A DNA stretch of 64,000 nt from Catonia carolina (taxonomy: Eukaryota > Arthropoda > Insecta > Hemiptera > Achilidae): positions 237,661,038 through 237,725,037 of the forward strand of contig JAQMRL010000001.1 of the NCBI GenBank assembly GCA_035578175.1, read 5' to 3'. Of the stretch, positions 11,986 to 23,900 are shown one piece after another. The position numbers were made by a program, and so were the translations under genes. The first letter of the stretch is position 1. Each line of letters starts with the position of its first letter. The notes beneath the pieces are model-generated. The model did no database searches, was not told the origin of the DNA, and was given only the letters and a program-made list of their open reading frames with translations.

Positions 11986-12160
11986 CGCGTTCTCACAACA
12001 AACTAACTGAGGCTAACAGCCTTGCCTATCCCCTCCAAGGCACTACCAACGTAACCAATACAAAAACTCGTACAGTTTCCCTCCCCCCAAATTCTTTTCA
12101 TCGGCGTTGTACTATACTACCTCACCACTCATGCACCCGTAATCCCGTTCAATTTTTTAA
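11986..12160 (-). promoter_or_regulatory. Probable 5' UTR/promoter area of TRIM9
   Basis: Directly upstream of the TRIM9 start codon the sequence is less AT-rich than elsewhere and has pyrimidine/purine runs (CCCTCCCCCC on the plus strand) and scattered CpGs. No TATA box or initiator can be fixed, so the call rests only on position and composition. Confidence 0.3.
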
Positions 12161-14090
12161 GGCAGTAATGAATAGAAAATCATACCGTACTATGCCAATT
12201 AGAGAAAAACTTAACACCATCTGCAGTTTACTTATATCTTCACATAACAAAAATTGTGTTACATTTGCAAACTTTAAAATTCAGTATTAACTGAAAGGAT
12301 AGAAGTATTAAAAACTTTTACACTAAAATATAAACGTACTTTTTTACTTAACGTGTAGTTTTATTACTGAAACCCTTTTCGATATTTTACCACCGTACTT
12401 TGACTTTGCACTTCTCAGGTAATTTTTACAAAATAAAATTTAATACAAAATTGTTATTCTCTGTACCCTGGTAGTCCTGTAGTTTTCTTCCTTTTATATT
12501 TTGTTTCCAGCCGATGTTTTTTATTCATATTGTGTAAACCTACTTTTATTCTCAATGCGTTTAATTATAGTCACCTGAAACTTAAAAAAATAGACAATCG
12601 GCTGTAATGTATATTAATTTACCAAGAGTAAGAGTTTTACTAAAAAATAAACAATTTTTTCACATGAATACATCACATTACATTTATCTCTACTATACAA
12701 TTTTAGACGATGTAGGAAATTAACCTGTCCACTGTGGTTTCCATATCCTAGGAAAGGTATAAAAGTAACCTTCACTTTATTCTCCACAATACCTGTAAAT
12801 ATTATTGAATAAAAAACACTATTTGTTGAACATAACATTAGCAGTAAACAACTTTTTACCGTAATGAATTCTGTGTACTGACATAATGGTATTATGTTGA
12901 CAGGTTTTATGAAGGGATACATACGGGACGTATGGGATTCCAAGCCGAAGAAACACAGGTTTCAGGACGATTCAACAGCAAAGGCGTACGTTTCAAAGCC
13001 CGAGCAAGAGAGAGAAATTGTTGTTAATAAAACAGATGATTACAAACACTAACTATGTAACTATAAACTACTTTATAGTTACCTCGTGAAATGGATCAGT
13101 TTCTTTACAAACCCATTACAACAAGATTTCTTGGCTTCGTTAACCACTATCCTTACCGAATAACCCCCAGAAACTCGTGTCAAGAATGTTCACTATTACT
13201 GTTCACAGAGGTTAACCATATACGCAAAACATTGTTTCTACAATTAAGTTAACAGAACATTGAAGTTTTATGTATATACTACCCTAAAAATAGTTGATTT
13301 AGTTTCTTGATGTGTACATAACCTTAAATCATCATTACCGACGAAATTAGTTTTTGTATTAATAACAATACTACTAAGTAAATTAACAATTGTGTTGAAA
13401 AGAGCAAATCCCTATTGAATAAAACTATAAAATTTATACTATCAGGAACTAAAGAGAAAGTTACAAAGATTTTAACGAACGGCATAGGAAAAAAACAACT
13501 TAAGTTTTACAGGACGAAGGACCAACATAATACCGACAATGTTGGCAAGTCCTCTCTCAACACTGTATCGTTAATTTTAAATAGAAAAAGAAACAACGAA
13601 AGGGAAAGATCAACTAACTTAAAACCACTGAGGTAACAGAGGTCGAGTAGAGTGTAGTAGTAACATAGTCTCATGATCGAGTTGAAAGATCAAACAACCG
13701 AGTGAGCGCGTAACCATAGCAACCGCCACTATTCTTGACAGAACAAACCAAAACCCATCTCTTTAAAACTCTTCAGTTCTACTAGTCCCCTACCTTCTAA
13801 ACACAATTATCTGGAGTACTGGTTCAAGTTATCACATCCCCATAATTTAATCATCTCACCTAAACTTTTATATTATGACGATATAATCATGAAACTCATT
13901 CTCAGAAGAAGTTCAGAATGAAATATTGTCATTGCATTGTTTGTACAGTATATAGCACGAGTAAAAATTAACTTCTGGTCAAAAGTACAGTTACTACTAA
14001 AAAGAGATAACCCCTATGATTCAGTTGCAGGGATAATGATAATGTAAAGTTTAGATTAACTCTAGCCCTACCTATATTTTTTACTGTTTT
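12161..14090. other. No gene seen upstream of TRIM9
   Basis: This is AT-rich sequence. Short open frames (for example at 12,614-12,943 minus and 13,415-13,636 plus) show no family resemblance. The stretch 13,660-13,760 (GAGTGAGCGCG, AACCGCCACTA) is less AT-rich and could be an upstream promoter, without firm evidence. Confidence 0.35.
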
Positions 14091-14094
14091 GCAT

Positions 14095-14185
14095 AATAAT
14101 GCTGCTAATACTATCAGGGATGGTTGACCACATGAAGTTAGTGATGAAAAATGCCTGGCCGGGAATCGATCCCGATTATAGACTA
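14095..14185 (-). mobile_element. SINE fragment
   Basis: On the minus strand a box-B-like GGGATCGATTCCCGGCCAGG precedes the body TTTTTCATCACTAACTTCA. It is diverged and has no visible flanking duplication. Confidence 0.55.
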
Positions 14186-14254
14186 ATAGAAATAATCTTT
14201 TAAAAAAACAAGAAATATGCTGCTTAAGTGTTAAATTACCACAATTTTTAATAG

Positions 14255-14790
14255 CTAGTGGGGTGTTAATTTTTTAATTATCAGGTAAACTAGGCGATAG
14301 AAAAAAAAGCTTAAAATAAAAGTTGTAGATTTTTTCTTTTCCTACAACTTTGATTGTATATGCTTCTGCCCAAATGTATATAAAAGCCATTTCTTAAAAA
14401 AAAACTTTTTTACAAGTGAGTATTTCCAAGAATTGAAGCAGACATGGCGCTTACCCTATCTTGTAGAGCATAAAAAATTTATTAAATGAACCAATATTAA
14501 AAAATCATAGAGTTGTTCTTGAGAAAATCGCCCGAGTAAACTATTACTTCCAGTAGACAGATTTTGAAGAGTCTCCGTGTGGCCTACCAAATTTAGATTC
14601 CAAGTTTCAACTTAGAACGCATCGGCGTTCTCAAGATATTTAGTTCACACAGAAAGCAATTGCTAAAAACATATGTTTTTTAGGTTCAGGGGGCCTGAAG
14701 ACATGTATTCCAGTGAAAAATCAATTTCAAAAAATCGACATGAAAACAATAGTTTCCTTCCATGTATAAATTCATTTAGAAAAAGAGAAA
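14255..14790 (-). repeat. Dispersed repeat Rep1, copy 3
   Basis: Minus-orientation copy without a TG tract. It has the AAAAGTTGTAGATTTTTTC/CCTACAACTTTGATT pair, GACATGGCGC, the AAGTTTCAACTTAGAACG stretch, and GCTAAAAACATATGTTTTTTAGG near the end. Confidence 0.65.
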
Positions 14791-14799
14791 GTAATAAAA

Positions 14800-16780
14800 A
14801 ACAACTTAATAATAACGTAAGAGATGAACATGTTTATAGTACAGGAGTTCTTTTATAAATAATATTCTTTTTGTAACAAAAATGGTACAGTAAATTGTGT
14901 ATTACGGGGTAACAATTTTTAGAAAACATTTTATTGAAGAAGTATGTAGTAATATGGTTAAAATAAAACAAGTTAGTAATGAATTTAACAGTGTTACAAA
15001 CGAGAATTTAACAAGTGTTGTAATTTAACAGAGTATATTCAGCATATCAGTTTTATCTTAACATGTCCTGTACTCCCTTTTTGGGGTCTCCTGGGTGTAG
15101 TTTACAAAAATCTACTTGATAAGATTCTGCAACAGTAAATATTGTAGTAAGACAATACCATAATGTGTAATTGAGACAAATAATCAAATTCTGACAACTG
15201 ACAAAACAGTCAACGTTGATGTATGATTTCATTAGTGCTAGAAGCATAATACATTTTTCATAACAAATTATTTATTAAATTTTGGAAGTTTATAAAATAC
15301 AACTATTATGTACCAATGTACTGCAGAAACCACATAAAAGTTAACTGAACCAAGAACAAGTTTTAAGTACCCAAAGTTATACAGAACAAACAAGAATTCT
15401 GTAATACAACCCTTACAGAATATGTTCGAAGGCTAGTTGTTCCGCTGGGAAGGGATGATTCTTGAATAATGCCTGAAGGGTTTTACAATGTACAAGACTT
15501 CCTTCAACTCTTAGTTTAAGTTTCGGAACAAAAGACGCCAGTACTTTGTTCATTTAAATCAAGCAATCTTGGGAATAGAAGTTATAAACATAGTGGTATT
15601 TTTAAAGAAACATTTTGTTTAAAAAAAAAAAATCAAAATAAAAAGTTTGAAAAATAGTAATTTGATTCTGGAATTTACATGGATACAAAATATAATTATT
15701 ACCAGAGGTTTTCAAAATCAAAAATAACACCCTAATTCTAATTGAAGAGTTGTTACAATTTATTTTTTTCATTTAGATGTCAGATCAAAAGGTAAGCCTA
15801 TGTATAATACATACAGAAAAGACCACAAATCTTGACAAGTATAGAACAAAATCAGTAACTTTGTTTCAAAATGAATAGCAATGTAAAATGTACACAAGAA
15901 ACTGGTTAATTCAAACACGGATTGACTGATCAATTCAAGATATGTCAAGTTTAAAGCTTCGCAATGAAACTATGTGAAATGTGATGTGCTAGGAAACATG
16001 TATACATGTTTCTTATCTATAAGTATTCAGTAATAAAAGTGGACTGTAAAAATTAAATAAAGAAAACAAAACATTCTCTGGTAAAATCATTGTGTACTCA
16101 AATATGCTTGTATCAATGTAATGCATGCAATTGAAAGTTCTGGTGTATGAAAACATAGTATTTTTACTACGTAAAGATTTTGTACATGTGTATTTTTGTT
16201 TGTAAAATGTAATGTTGCAATCAATCAAATGTACATTAATTCGTTATGCTTCCCTAGTGAATGTTTACATGTCATGTTCAAAAGTGTTGCGACAATGAAG
16301 GTGATTTCTTCTTATACATACAATTTATATGAATTTAATTTCATCAGCCAGAAATAAGTAATAAAACAGCAACAGAAGAGGTTCCAGACTGGCACAAAAA
16401 ATTCAGCAGTGAAAAGATTAAACATAATCTAACCTATTTATAAGTTAGAAAATTATCAATCAAAATGAGAAAAATATAAAAAATAAAATGAATGCACTAC
16501 ATAAAATAAAATGTTTTCAATGTACAAAACAAAATCACAGAATCATTGTAATATTAATGTACAAATCCATTCATTTGTATCTTTCCTTAAATGACTCCTT
16601 TATTTTACAAAATTACCTCAAACCTCCAATGCAACGCGCTTACGTCTTCCATGAATAGTTGATACAATCCTGGAATCACTTTCTTCACTTTATTTAACAG
16701 TCACTCCAACAGTCATTTAGCTGATTGGTTGATCAGCTGGGTTATCTAAGTCCTCTTGTGAATCGATAAATTTCTTTAAG
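14800..16780. other. AT-rich stretch, no feature seen
   Basis: There is no convincing ORF or repeat boundary. It adjoins the 3' side of the Penelope-like remnant. Confidence 0.35.
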
Positions 16781-16784
16781 ATGT

Positions 16785-17890
16785 TTTCTTCACAATTTTT
16801 TTCTATTTCATATAATGAATTAATATAATAATTTCACTAACCTTCTTTTTAAACTGCGTCACCTTTATTTTAGTCCTACTTACACGTGTTTCGGTGGATC
16901 CACCATCATCAGAGTAAATAAAAAATTGAAACTAAAAATTTTATTCATTTATTTAAAATTTACAGAAGATGATACATCTTCAGTCACTTGTATAAAACTG
17001 ATTTAAAATTAATGTATTTTAATTTATCCCTTCTCATATTTACTGTAGATAGCAGCAGCAGTCAATATCACTTCATCATTCTTAAATTTTATCTGTTCAT
17101 TCAAAATGTCCTGCTTTTGCTCTTTTAAATATTTATAAATGTGGAACATCTCATATTTTTCAATTTTATTTTTATTCTCTATATTACATTGTTCTATTAT
17201 ATTGAATGTTCATCTATTTTACCAAATTTATGTTTTTCTTCTTTTATATGATTGGTATAGTTAGATATAATGTAGTCACATTTCAGTGCTTTTTTATGTT
17301 CATTATACCTCACTTGAAAATTACGACTAGTCATACCAATGTAAAATTTTTTACAATCCTCATTACCACAATCTATTTTATACACACCCTTTTTTATTGC
17401 TTAGTGTTTCATTTATATTATTTTTAATTATATTTGTGGACAGTAGTTTTTTATTATTACATGTGTATGCGATTTTATAAAATTTATTTAATGTTCTGTA
17501 TAATTTATTGTTAATAATTTTATTGTATTTTAATGCAATAAATGGTTTATGTTTTATTTTATTATCTAATATAAGGGTGGTTCTCAAGTTATTTTTAAAT
17601 TGTAGTTTGTTTTTAATTTTATTTATTACTTTATTTATTTTTTTGTTACTCCGACGTTATTATCAACATCTACAAACTTATACAGCGTTTTCACAGGTTG
17701 GAATAAAACTTCAACCCTCTCAGATTCTTTCTACCCCCACTTACATGACTTCATTCCACCCTTTCATTTTTTTTGTTTTGTCTGCTTGCATTCAAAGTAA
17801 CAAGGTATTAAATTTATTCCTTTCTTCAATATCTTTCACAATTTTATAGAACTTGTCATTTTTACTTCTCTTTTTGTAGGTTGCACAACA
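16785..17890 (-). mobile_element. Penelope-like retroelement, 3' part with GIY-YIG endonuclease
   Basis: Read on the minus strand, the frames at 17,587-17,378 (KIKHKPFIALKYNKIIN... ending in NKKG) and 17,385-17,197 (YKIDCGNED, FYIGMTSRNFQVRYNEHKKA) are one protein split by a one-base shift in an A/G run near 17,390. Restored in register, the join reads GVYKI, the GIY half of a GIY-YIG nuclease, followed 15-20 residues later by YIG. A GIY-YIG domain after a lysine-rich linker is the hallmark C-terminus of Penelope-like elements. The reverse transcriptase itself is not recognisable, so this is a 5'-truncated, decayed copy. Its 3' flank (16,785-17,000) is the terminal repeat that also occurs near 52.9 and 53.5 kb, and it contains a hammerhead motif. 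Confidence 0.82.
16875..16918 (-). ncRNA. Hammerhead ribozyme motif in Penelope terminal repeat
   Basis: On the minus strand: stem I 5' strand TTTACT, core CTGATGA (16,912-16,906), one extra T, stem II GGTG-GATC-CACC, core GAAA (16,892-16,889), a short stem III AC-ACGT-GT, then the cleavage triplet GTA and the stem I 3' strand AGTAGG. The order and spacing are those of a minimal type I hammerhead, a class known in Penelope-like elements. The extra base between CTGATGA and stem II is unusual, so activity may be weak. Predicted cleavage is after the A at 16,881. Confidence 0.75.
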
Positions 17891-18335
17891 AATGATTACG
17901 TACAGCCACATGAAACGAAAGGAAAAAGCTTTAAACACAAAAAAAAACAAAAAATACATAATGATTTGACAACACTAAGAGCAAGCCAATCTCACAAAGC
18001 AATGTTCATACAATTGGTTTGTAAGAGTGAAATGATTTTTCCATTGTTTCACAACAACCACACAAGAATGAGGACGAATCAAATTTTCTTTATATACAAG
18101 GAAGTTTTGCCTGTCCTGTATAACCGTAGTTCATATTTCAATAGCCCCCATATTTTGTTTCATTCAAAAAGATTCGTCCTTTTTACTGGATTCCACTGTA
18201 TTTAACCAATTAACACTAATTCATAAATTGATTTACCTATCCCCATTAGTTCTACAGAATCTAAATGATTTCTGATTGATATGCACATTATGTATTATGT
18301 ATCTGTATTTTTGTTATGCACACTTTTGCTATATA
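17891..18335. other. No feature seen between transposons
   Basis: An AT-rich stretch with only a short unrecognised open frame (17,966-18,205). Confidence 0.35.
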
Positions 18336-19631
18336 CGAGGCATATCCAGAAAAGTAAGTGTACTGAGGCTCTCACGGCTGGAGAGATTTTATTTTTGACA
18401 TGTTAGCTATACTTCCATGTTACCTGACTTCTCCCCTTCGCAGCGAGACCAGTTTGAGGTCAGTACATTGGGAACTGTCGACACGACAAAACGTATCGTG
18501 AAAAATGTCAATCCAATCTCCCGCCAAGTGCGAAATATGCAGTGTCATCCGATATCTCGTTTGGAAAGGAAAACCTGAGGTTTATAATGAGGTGACAACT
18601 GCATATGGTGATGAAGCTACGAATCATACAATTGTGTACAAGCGGTGTTTAAAAACGGTCGTACATCTGTGCATGATTATCAGAGGAGTGGAAGACCTTC
18701 AATTGTGACTGACAAAATTGTGGAAAAAATCGAAATGCGCTCAGTGATGATCGCAGATTGACTAGGGATGAACTTTCTGCGATATTTCCGCAAATCTCCA
18801 GATCTCTATTACACGAAACCATCACAGAAACCCTTGGATATCGGAAACTGTCCCAAAACAGCTAACAGACCAACACAAGTTGAATCGAGTGGAGGCCGGG
18901 GAAGAGTTTTTGAGGCGCTGCAAACTTCATGGAGATGAATTTCTCCGCTCCATCATTACTGGAGATGAAACTTGGGTTGCACAATACACACCTGAAACCA
19001 AAAGACAGTCTCAACGATGGTGTCACACCTCTTCACCCTCCGCCAAAAAGTTCAAAACCACATTTCAGCCAAGAAATCATGGCATCCGTGTTTTGGGACC
19101 ATCAAGGCATAATTTTAATTGAATATATCCCTCCACGGGATTCCATCAACTCTGCAAGATACTGTGAGACCCTAAAAAATTGCGGAGGGCGATCCAGAAC
19201 AAGAGGACAGGCATGCTGACAAAAGGAGTTCGCTTGCTGCACAACAACACCAGACCACACATGGCCAATGCCACGAAGGAACTGCTCGCGTCGTTTAAAT
19301 GGGATGCCCTGAACCATCCCACCCGCGCATTCCCCTGACATAGCACTTTCAGATTACTATCTCTTTACCTCCCTGAAGCTGCACAAGGATGGAAAAAGGT
19401 TTTCAACCCACAAGGAGGTGAGAAGTGGATGAAGGGGTTGGCAGGAAACTACTTGGAGGAAGGCATAAAAAAATTGATACCCTGCTTCACCACAAGCATT
19501 GAGAGAAATAGCGACTATGTTGAAAAATAGCATTATTTACTAAAGTAACCACGGAATTTTTTGTTTAAATAAAAATTTTTGAAACCGACAAAAATTCAGT
19601 AGGCCTACACTTACTTTCTGGATATGCCTTG
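18336..19631 (+). mobile_element. Mariner element, full length but broken
   Basis: The inverted ends share AGGCATATCCAGAAA(A)GTAAGTGTA; the left end abuts TA. The length of 1.3 kb is that of a complete mariner. Transposase pieces follow in order on the plus strand in shifting frames: an HTH part from 18,505 (SPAKCEICSVIRYLVWKGK), GRTSVHD-like and GRPSIVTDK-like traces around 18,650-18,710, ITGDETWVAQYTPETK at about 18,955 (first catalytic Asp), HNNTRPHMANATKELL at about 19,240, and a final ALSDYYLF block (third Asp) near 19,345. Several frameshifts and stops, and Asn where the second catalytic Asp is expected (usual HDNARPH), make it non-functional. Confidence 0.9.
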
Positions 19632-19664
19632 AATTGTACCATACAATTTGCGCGATTGTTAATT

Positions 19665-19790
19665 CACATTAAGGCCAGTGCCAATGGTGAAGGGTGATAG
19701 ATAAGTGATGAAAATAATCCCACTTGACAAAAACTCCTGGTGTAAGATCCTGTTGCGCTGCCATACAACCAATGGGCCCTTTTATAGCGA
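19665..19790 (-). mobile_element. SINE fragment
   Basis: It has the CACATTAAGGCCAGTGCCAATGGTGAAGGGTGATA body typical of the SINE 3' half in this window, then a B-box trace on the minus strand. Confidence 0.5.
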
Positions 19791-19899
19791 TAGGGTGAGA
19801 TGAAGGACACTGAAATTTTGGAGCAATAGAAACAAATACTAAAAATTTAATTGGGTAGTGGACTGTGCCAATTCTAAATTATACTTGGCAACCGAACTA

Positions 19900-20415
19900 T
19901 TTATAAAAAAAAAAAAAAAATGGAATAAGTGTAAGGTTTTAAATATTTAGGATGCAAGATTTCCTATGACAAAGATGATGACGCGAGTGAAAAACTGGCA
20001 AAATTCAGCGCTGTATGAGGTTCTATTCACAGGACAATAGGAAAGAAAACGAGAAAGGACACCTAAATGAAATTTTATAGAGCAATGGCTGTACCACTCA
20101 TAACCTATGGGAGTGAAACATGGATGTCACTACAGAGGAATGAATCTCGTATCCAGGCTGCTGAAATGAGATTTTTGCGAGGAGTCAAAAATTGTGCCCA
20201 GAGTACAAAACGAAGCTATCCGTGCCCAGTTTACTGTTGGAAATGTTAAGAATATATAAGAGAAATTGGTCCAACCATTTACTTCCACGCCAGCTCACAG
20301 ACTTCCTCTGCGAGGATGGAAATATAAACCTAGAGGGAAGCAAGGCTTGGGAAGACCTAAAAAGAGATGGATGCTGGAACAGGCCATTGAGCCTCATCCT
20401 TGACAGATGATGATT
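19900..20415 (+). mobile_element. LINE reverse-transcriptase tail remnant
   Basis: An open piece at 20,067-20,249 reads MKFYRAMAVPLITYGSETW and then QAAEMRFLRGVKNC, a familiar end of the RT domain and tail of non-LTR elements. In shifted frames the sequence continues to a basic GRPKKRWMLEQ-type end at about 20,350-20,390. The frame is broken at least once and no catalytic motif remains. Confidence 0.75.
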
Positions 20416-20879
20416 ATAGTGGACTGTGCAATAACAACCACATCACACTATTACCAAAATTATTTTTAAGACATTCTTCTGTTCCTAGAACCTATCTGCT
20501 TGTATCCTGTCCAAAGTATTGATCTCCTATGACTTGTCCATTAATAGTTCTGGTAAATCTCAGTCCACTACGAATAACAATCTTTCCTCATTCAATTGGT
20601 ATGGTTTCAATATTGGTACTGTTCATTATTCATTTAGAGTTGTACAAATAACTATAAATTAAGTTCACACCAAGACTTAAGTTTCTCACAAAATTATGAA
20701 TATCAGGTAAACATGAGCATTGAACACAAAAATGTTTAATTAAAAAGAGATCTATCAATTGAGAGCATAGCTCCTCACTAATTTTCTCAGGGATACTTCA
20801 ATGCTATTTCCAGGTACCCAGAAAAGGTAGCTGAGGTAAATTTAATCATTAGAGCTCATTCAAAATCATTAGAGCTGTT

Positions 20880-20995
20880 AGTTTTTTTATATCAGACTGT
20901 TATGCACATTAAGGTTAATGCAGATAATAAAGGGTAAATAGAAAAATCCCAGGCCTCCATAGGTAATTAAACCTGAGATCCTAGCAGAACAACCA
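20880..20995 (-). mobile_element. SINE fragment
   Basis: It repeats the body ATGCACATTAAGGTTAATGCAGATAATAAAGGGTAAATAG followed by a minus-strand box-B trace (GGATCTCAGGTTTAAT). It is diverged. Confidence 0.5.
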
Positions 20996-20999
20996 AATG

Positions 21000-23900
21000 C
21001 ACTTATCACAACAGAAATGAGCATAGACCTGTTTTTTTTTAATTGACTGTATTTTAAAATTGGAGTAAAGTACCCTAAATTTTGAAGCTACATGGCTACT
21101 TCCAAAAACATCCCATGGAGGTAGGTTGAGAAGTCCATAGTATTTAGGTTTCAGCTTAATTGGTCCAATACGGTCTTCAAAATGGTTAACACACACAAAA
21201 CCATTCTTCTATATACCTCTTTTTTGGCTTCAGGAGTCACAACATGTGAAAATAAACAAGACACCTGGGTATCAAAACTTTTGCCTTATTGGAATAATTC
21301 CTTACTCTAACCTGGAGCGTATTGTTGATAAAAAGCAAGAAAGTACAAAAAACTTAATAGTGTAATTTATTTTTGTACCAAAAAAATTAGCTAGATGGAA
21401 TCTATCTGACCACCAGTTGATCTGAAACTGTACAATTTTCATCCAGTTGTCTTAAGACATACAGGAAATAGTGAAATAAAACTTCATACTTTGGTGTAAT
21501 GGAAACAACTTTATTTTTGGACAAAAATATAATTCACATTTTTTAGAATAAATCTCTTTTTAGTGTAAATAATTAGATAAACCAGCAGCCACAAAAATAC
21601 ATTAATAGTTTTATAAATTTTTGAATAATCAATTTTTTAATTTTGATATCAATGTTTTCAGACATAATGAAGCTTAGAAGCTTTTACAATCTTTTCTGAT
21701 ATAAAATCTAACCAAATGTAACAATTTACAAACTAGCTGCCAATTGTATGTACATTTTTATTTTCTCATTCTAACTAAGAAAATATGCTAAAAAAATCTG
21801 AAAAATTAATTTCTAAATATGTTTTCATAGCATTACATTACCTGGCATATTTAAAACTACTGAAACAGTTAATACAACAAAAAACATGATAAATAACCAG
21901 TAAAATTTTAATAAATACATAAATGTGAATTTATATAAGTTACTATAAGAAAAAAATAAAATAAATTAAAATAAAATATTTGAGCATCAAGCATGAAACA
22001 GGTTTCCATTACCATTTTTACAATTTTTTTTATTCATATTCTAAATTTTAAGAAATAAGTAAGAAAAAAAACCTTTATGTAATCTACCAAGAAAAAATGT
22101 AATTTTTTCCAAATTTAACAAAAAAGAATTTTTTAAATAAATTAAAATAATCCTGAAGTAAACAAAGCAATTTAAAAAATTTTGAACGTTGTTGATAGAA
22201 AAATTTTAAATAAAATTTAAGCAAATTTAAATAAAAACTTAAATGAAATTACAAGATTGCTGTAATTATTGCTATTCATGCTTTTTTTAATTTTTAAATA
22301 AAAATACAAAATATTACTTTGTCACTGAAACTATTTTATTATATAAAAATAGATATACTTTTATAATAATTTTCAAAATAAAATATTAAGGTACTGCTTG
22401 TTCATTTTAATGTTAAGAACACCGTGTTGTCACTATTGATTCCAAAATTAATACGATAAGTCAGTAATTTTTTTACAGAGATGCCAATGGGTAACGTACT
22501 ATAGTTTATTGAATAGCATTTAAGATCTAGATTAGTTACTGTAAAATTTTATAAAAAAAAATCAAACAAAGAATTTTACATAAATTGAGACTCTAGAAGA
22601 TACAATCATAAAAAGAGAGCAAGATTTTTTGTACTCATGAAACACGAATGACAATCATTTAAACAAGATTTTTAATATTTGCAATGACAAAACCAACTTT
22701 CATCATCAACAGCAATTAAAGATGGAACAACTTAGAAATCTATTGTGACTAAATTCTTGTTAAAAAAAACAAAAAACACTAATTTGTTCATGTAGTTTTA
22801 TTTTAAACTAGTCGCTTAATGAATCATATGAATAAAAATGAACAAATGCTCATGAGTATTAAGAAGCAAAAGGTTAAGGACCAGAGCAGGAGGTAGAAGT
22901 ACGAGCATATGATTTTTTCCTGTACGAATAAACTTTACATTTAGTTCACTTCTCAACGATCTTCTACACTACTTTTTGTCATTCAAAGTCAGCTATTTTA
23001 TAAAATTCTTAGTTTTGGGCACAAAGAATAAAAAAAAATGAATATCTGAAAGAAATACAATGTTTCTCCTTACGAAATTGTATCACAGCCTACCATTGGT
23101 ATAAACATGAGTCTACAAATCATGCTTCATTTTACTCAAACAATTTAAGTATTAGCTCTGAGCATGAACTCAACCTTTTACTTTTTATTTATAAAGATTC
23201 GAGCAAAAGGCATTTGATGTTTATTCATATTGTCACTTCAAATATAATAATTCAATACATAGCCCACAAATTTAATGATTTTTACTTACCTAAACCACTA
23301 ACTTTTTTAAAAAAACCATGGAAAATATAGTTTTCCATGAATAAACTAAATATAATCAAAATTTCTTCATAAAATCTACAGCATTATGTTCTTAAACATC
23401 ATTCTAAAAAACTTAAAAATGTTGACTAGATTGAATCTACACATGTTTGAGATCATTACAAAACCATAAAAGAAAATGTAAAATGTATGGTAAGAATGAA
23501 ATTCCTGAGTGATTTATTTTAAACGAAATAAACCAATTTATAAGGCAGTTAAATTTGACACGTGACATTTCATAATGCACATCAATAAAAGAATGCACTA
23601 AAAAATTATGGATTACATTGAATATTTCCATCTAAATCCTGTTAGCTATTCAAATTAGTAAATAGGATTTCACTACAAAAATTGTTCTTTTTATTAATAA
23701 TTAGACATCTCTGTATTTTTGTGAAAAATTACATTAACACAAATTTGTTTTTAATATTTATTAATCATGATAAACTGTTGTGGTTTTATAAAATTACTTT
23801 TGATAAAAAATAAAAAAGTGCAATCCCTTTAAAAAATACAATTTTAACGATACAAAATTTTAAAATTTTTACCACAACAGTAGAAAAATAGGCTTAATAA

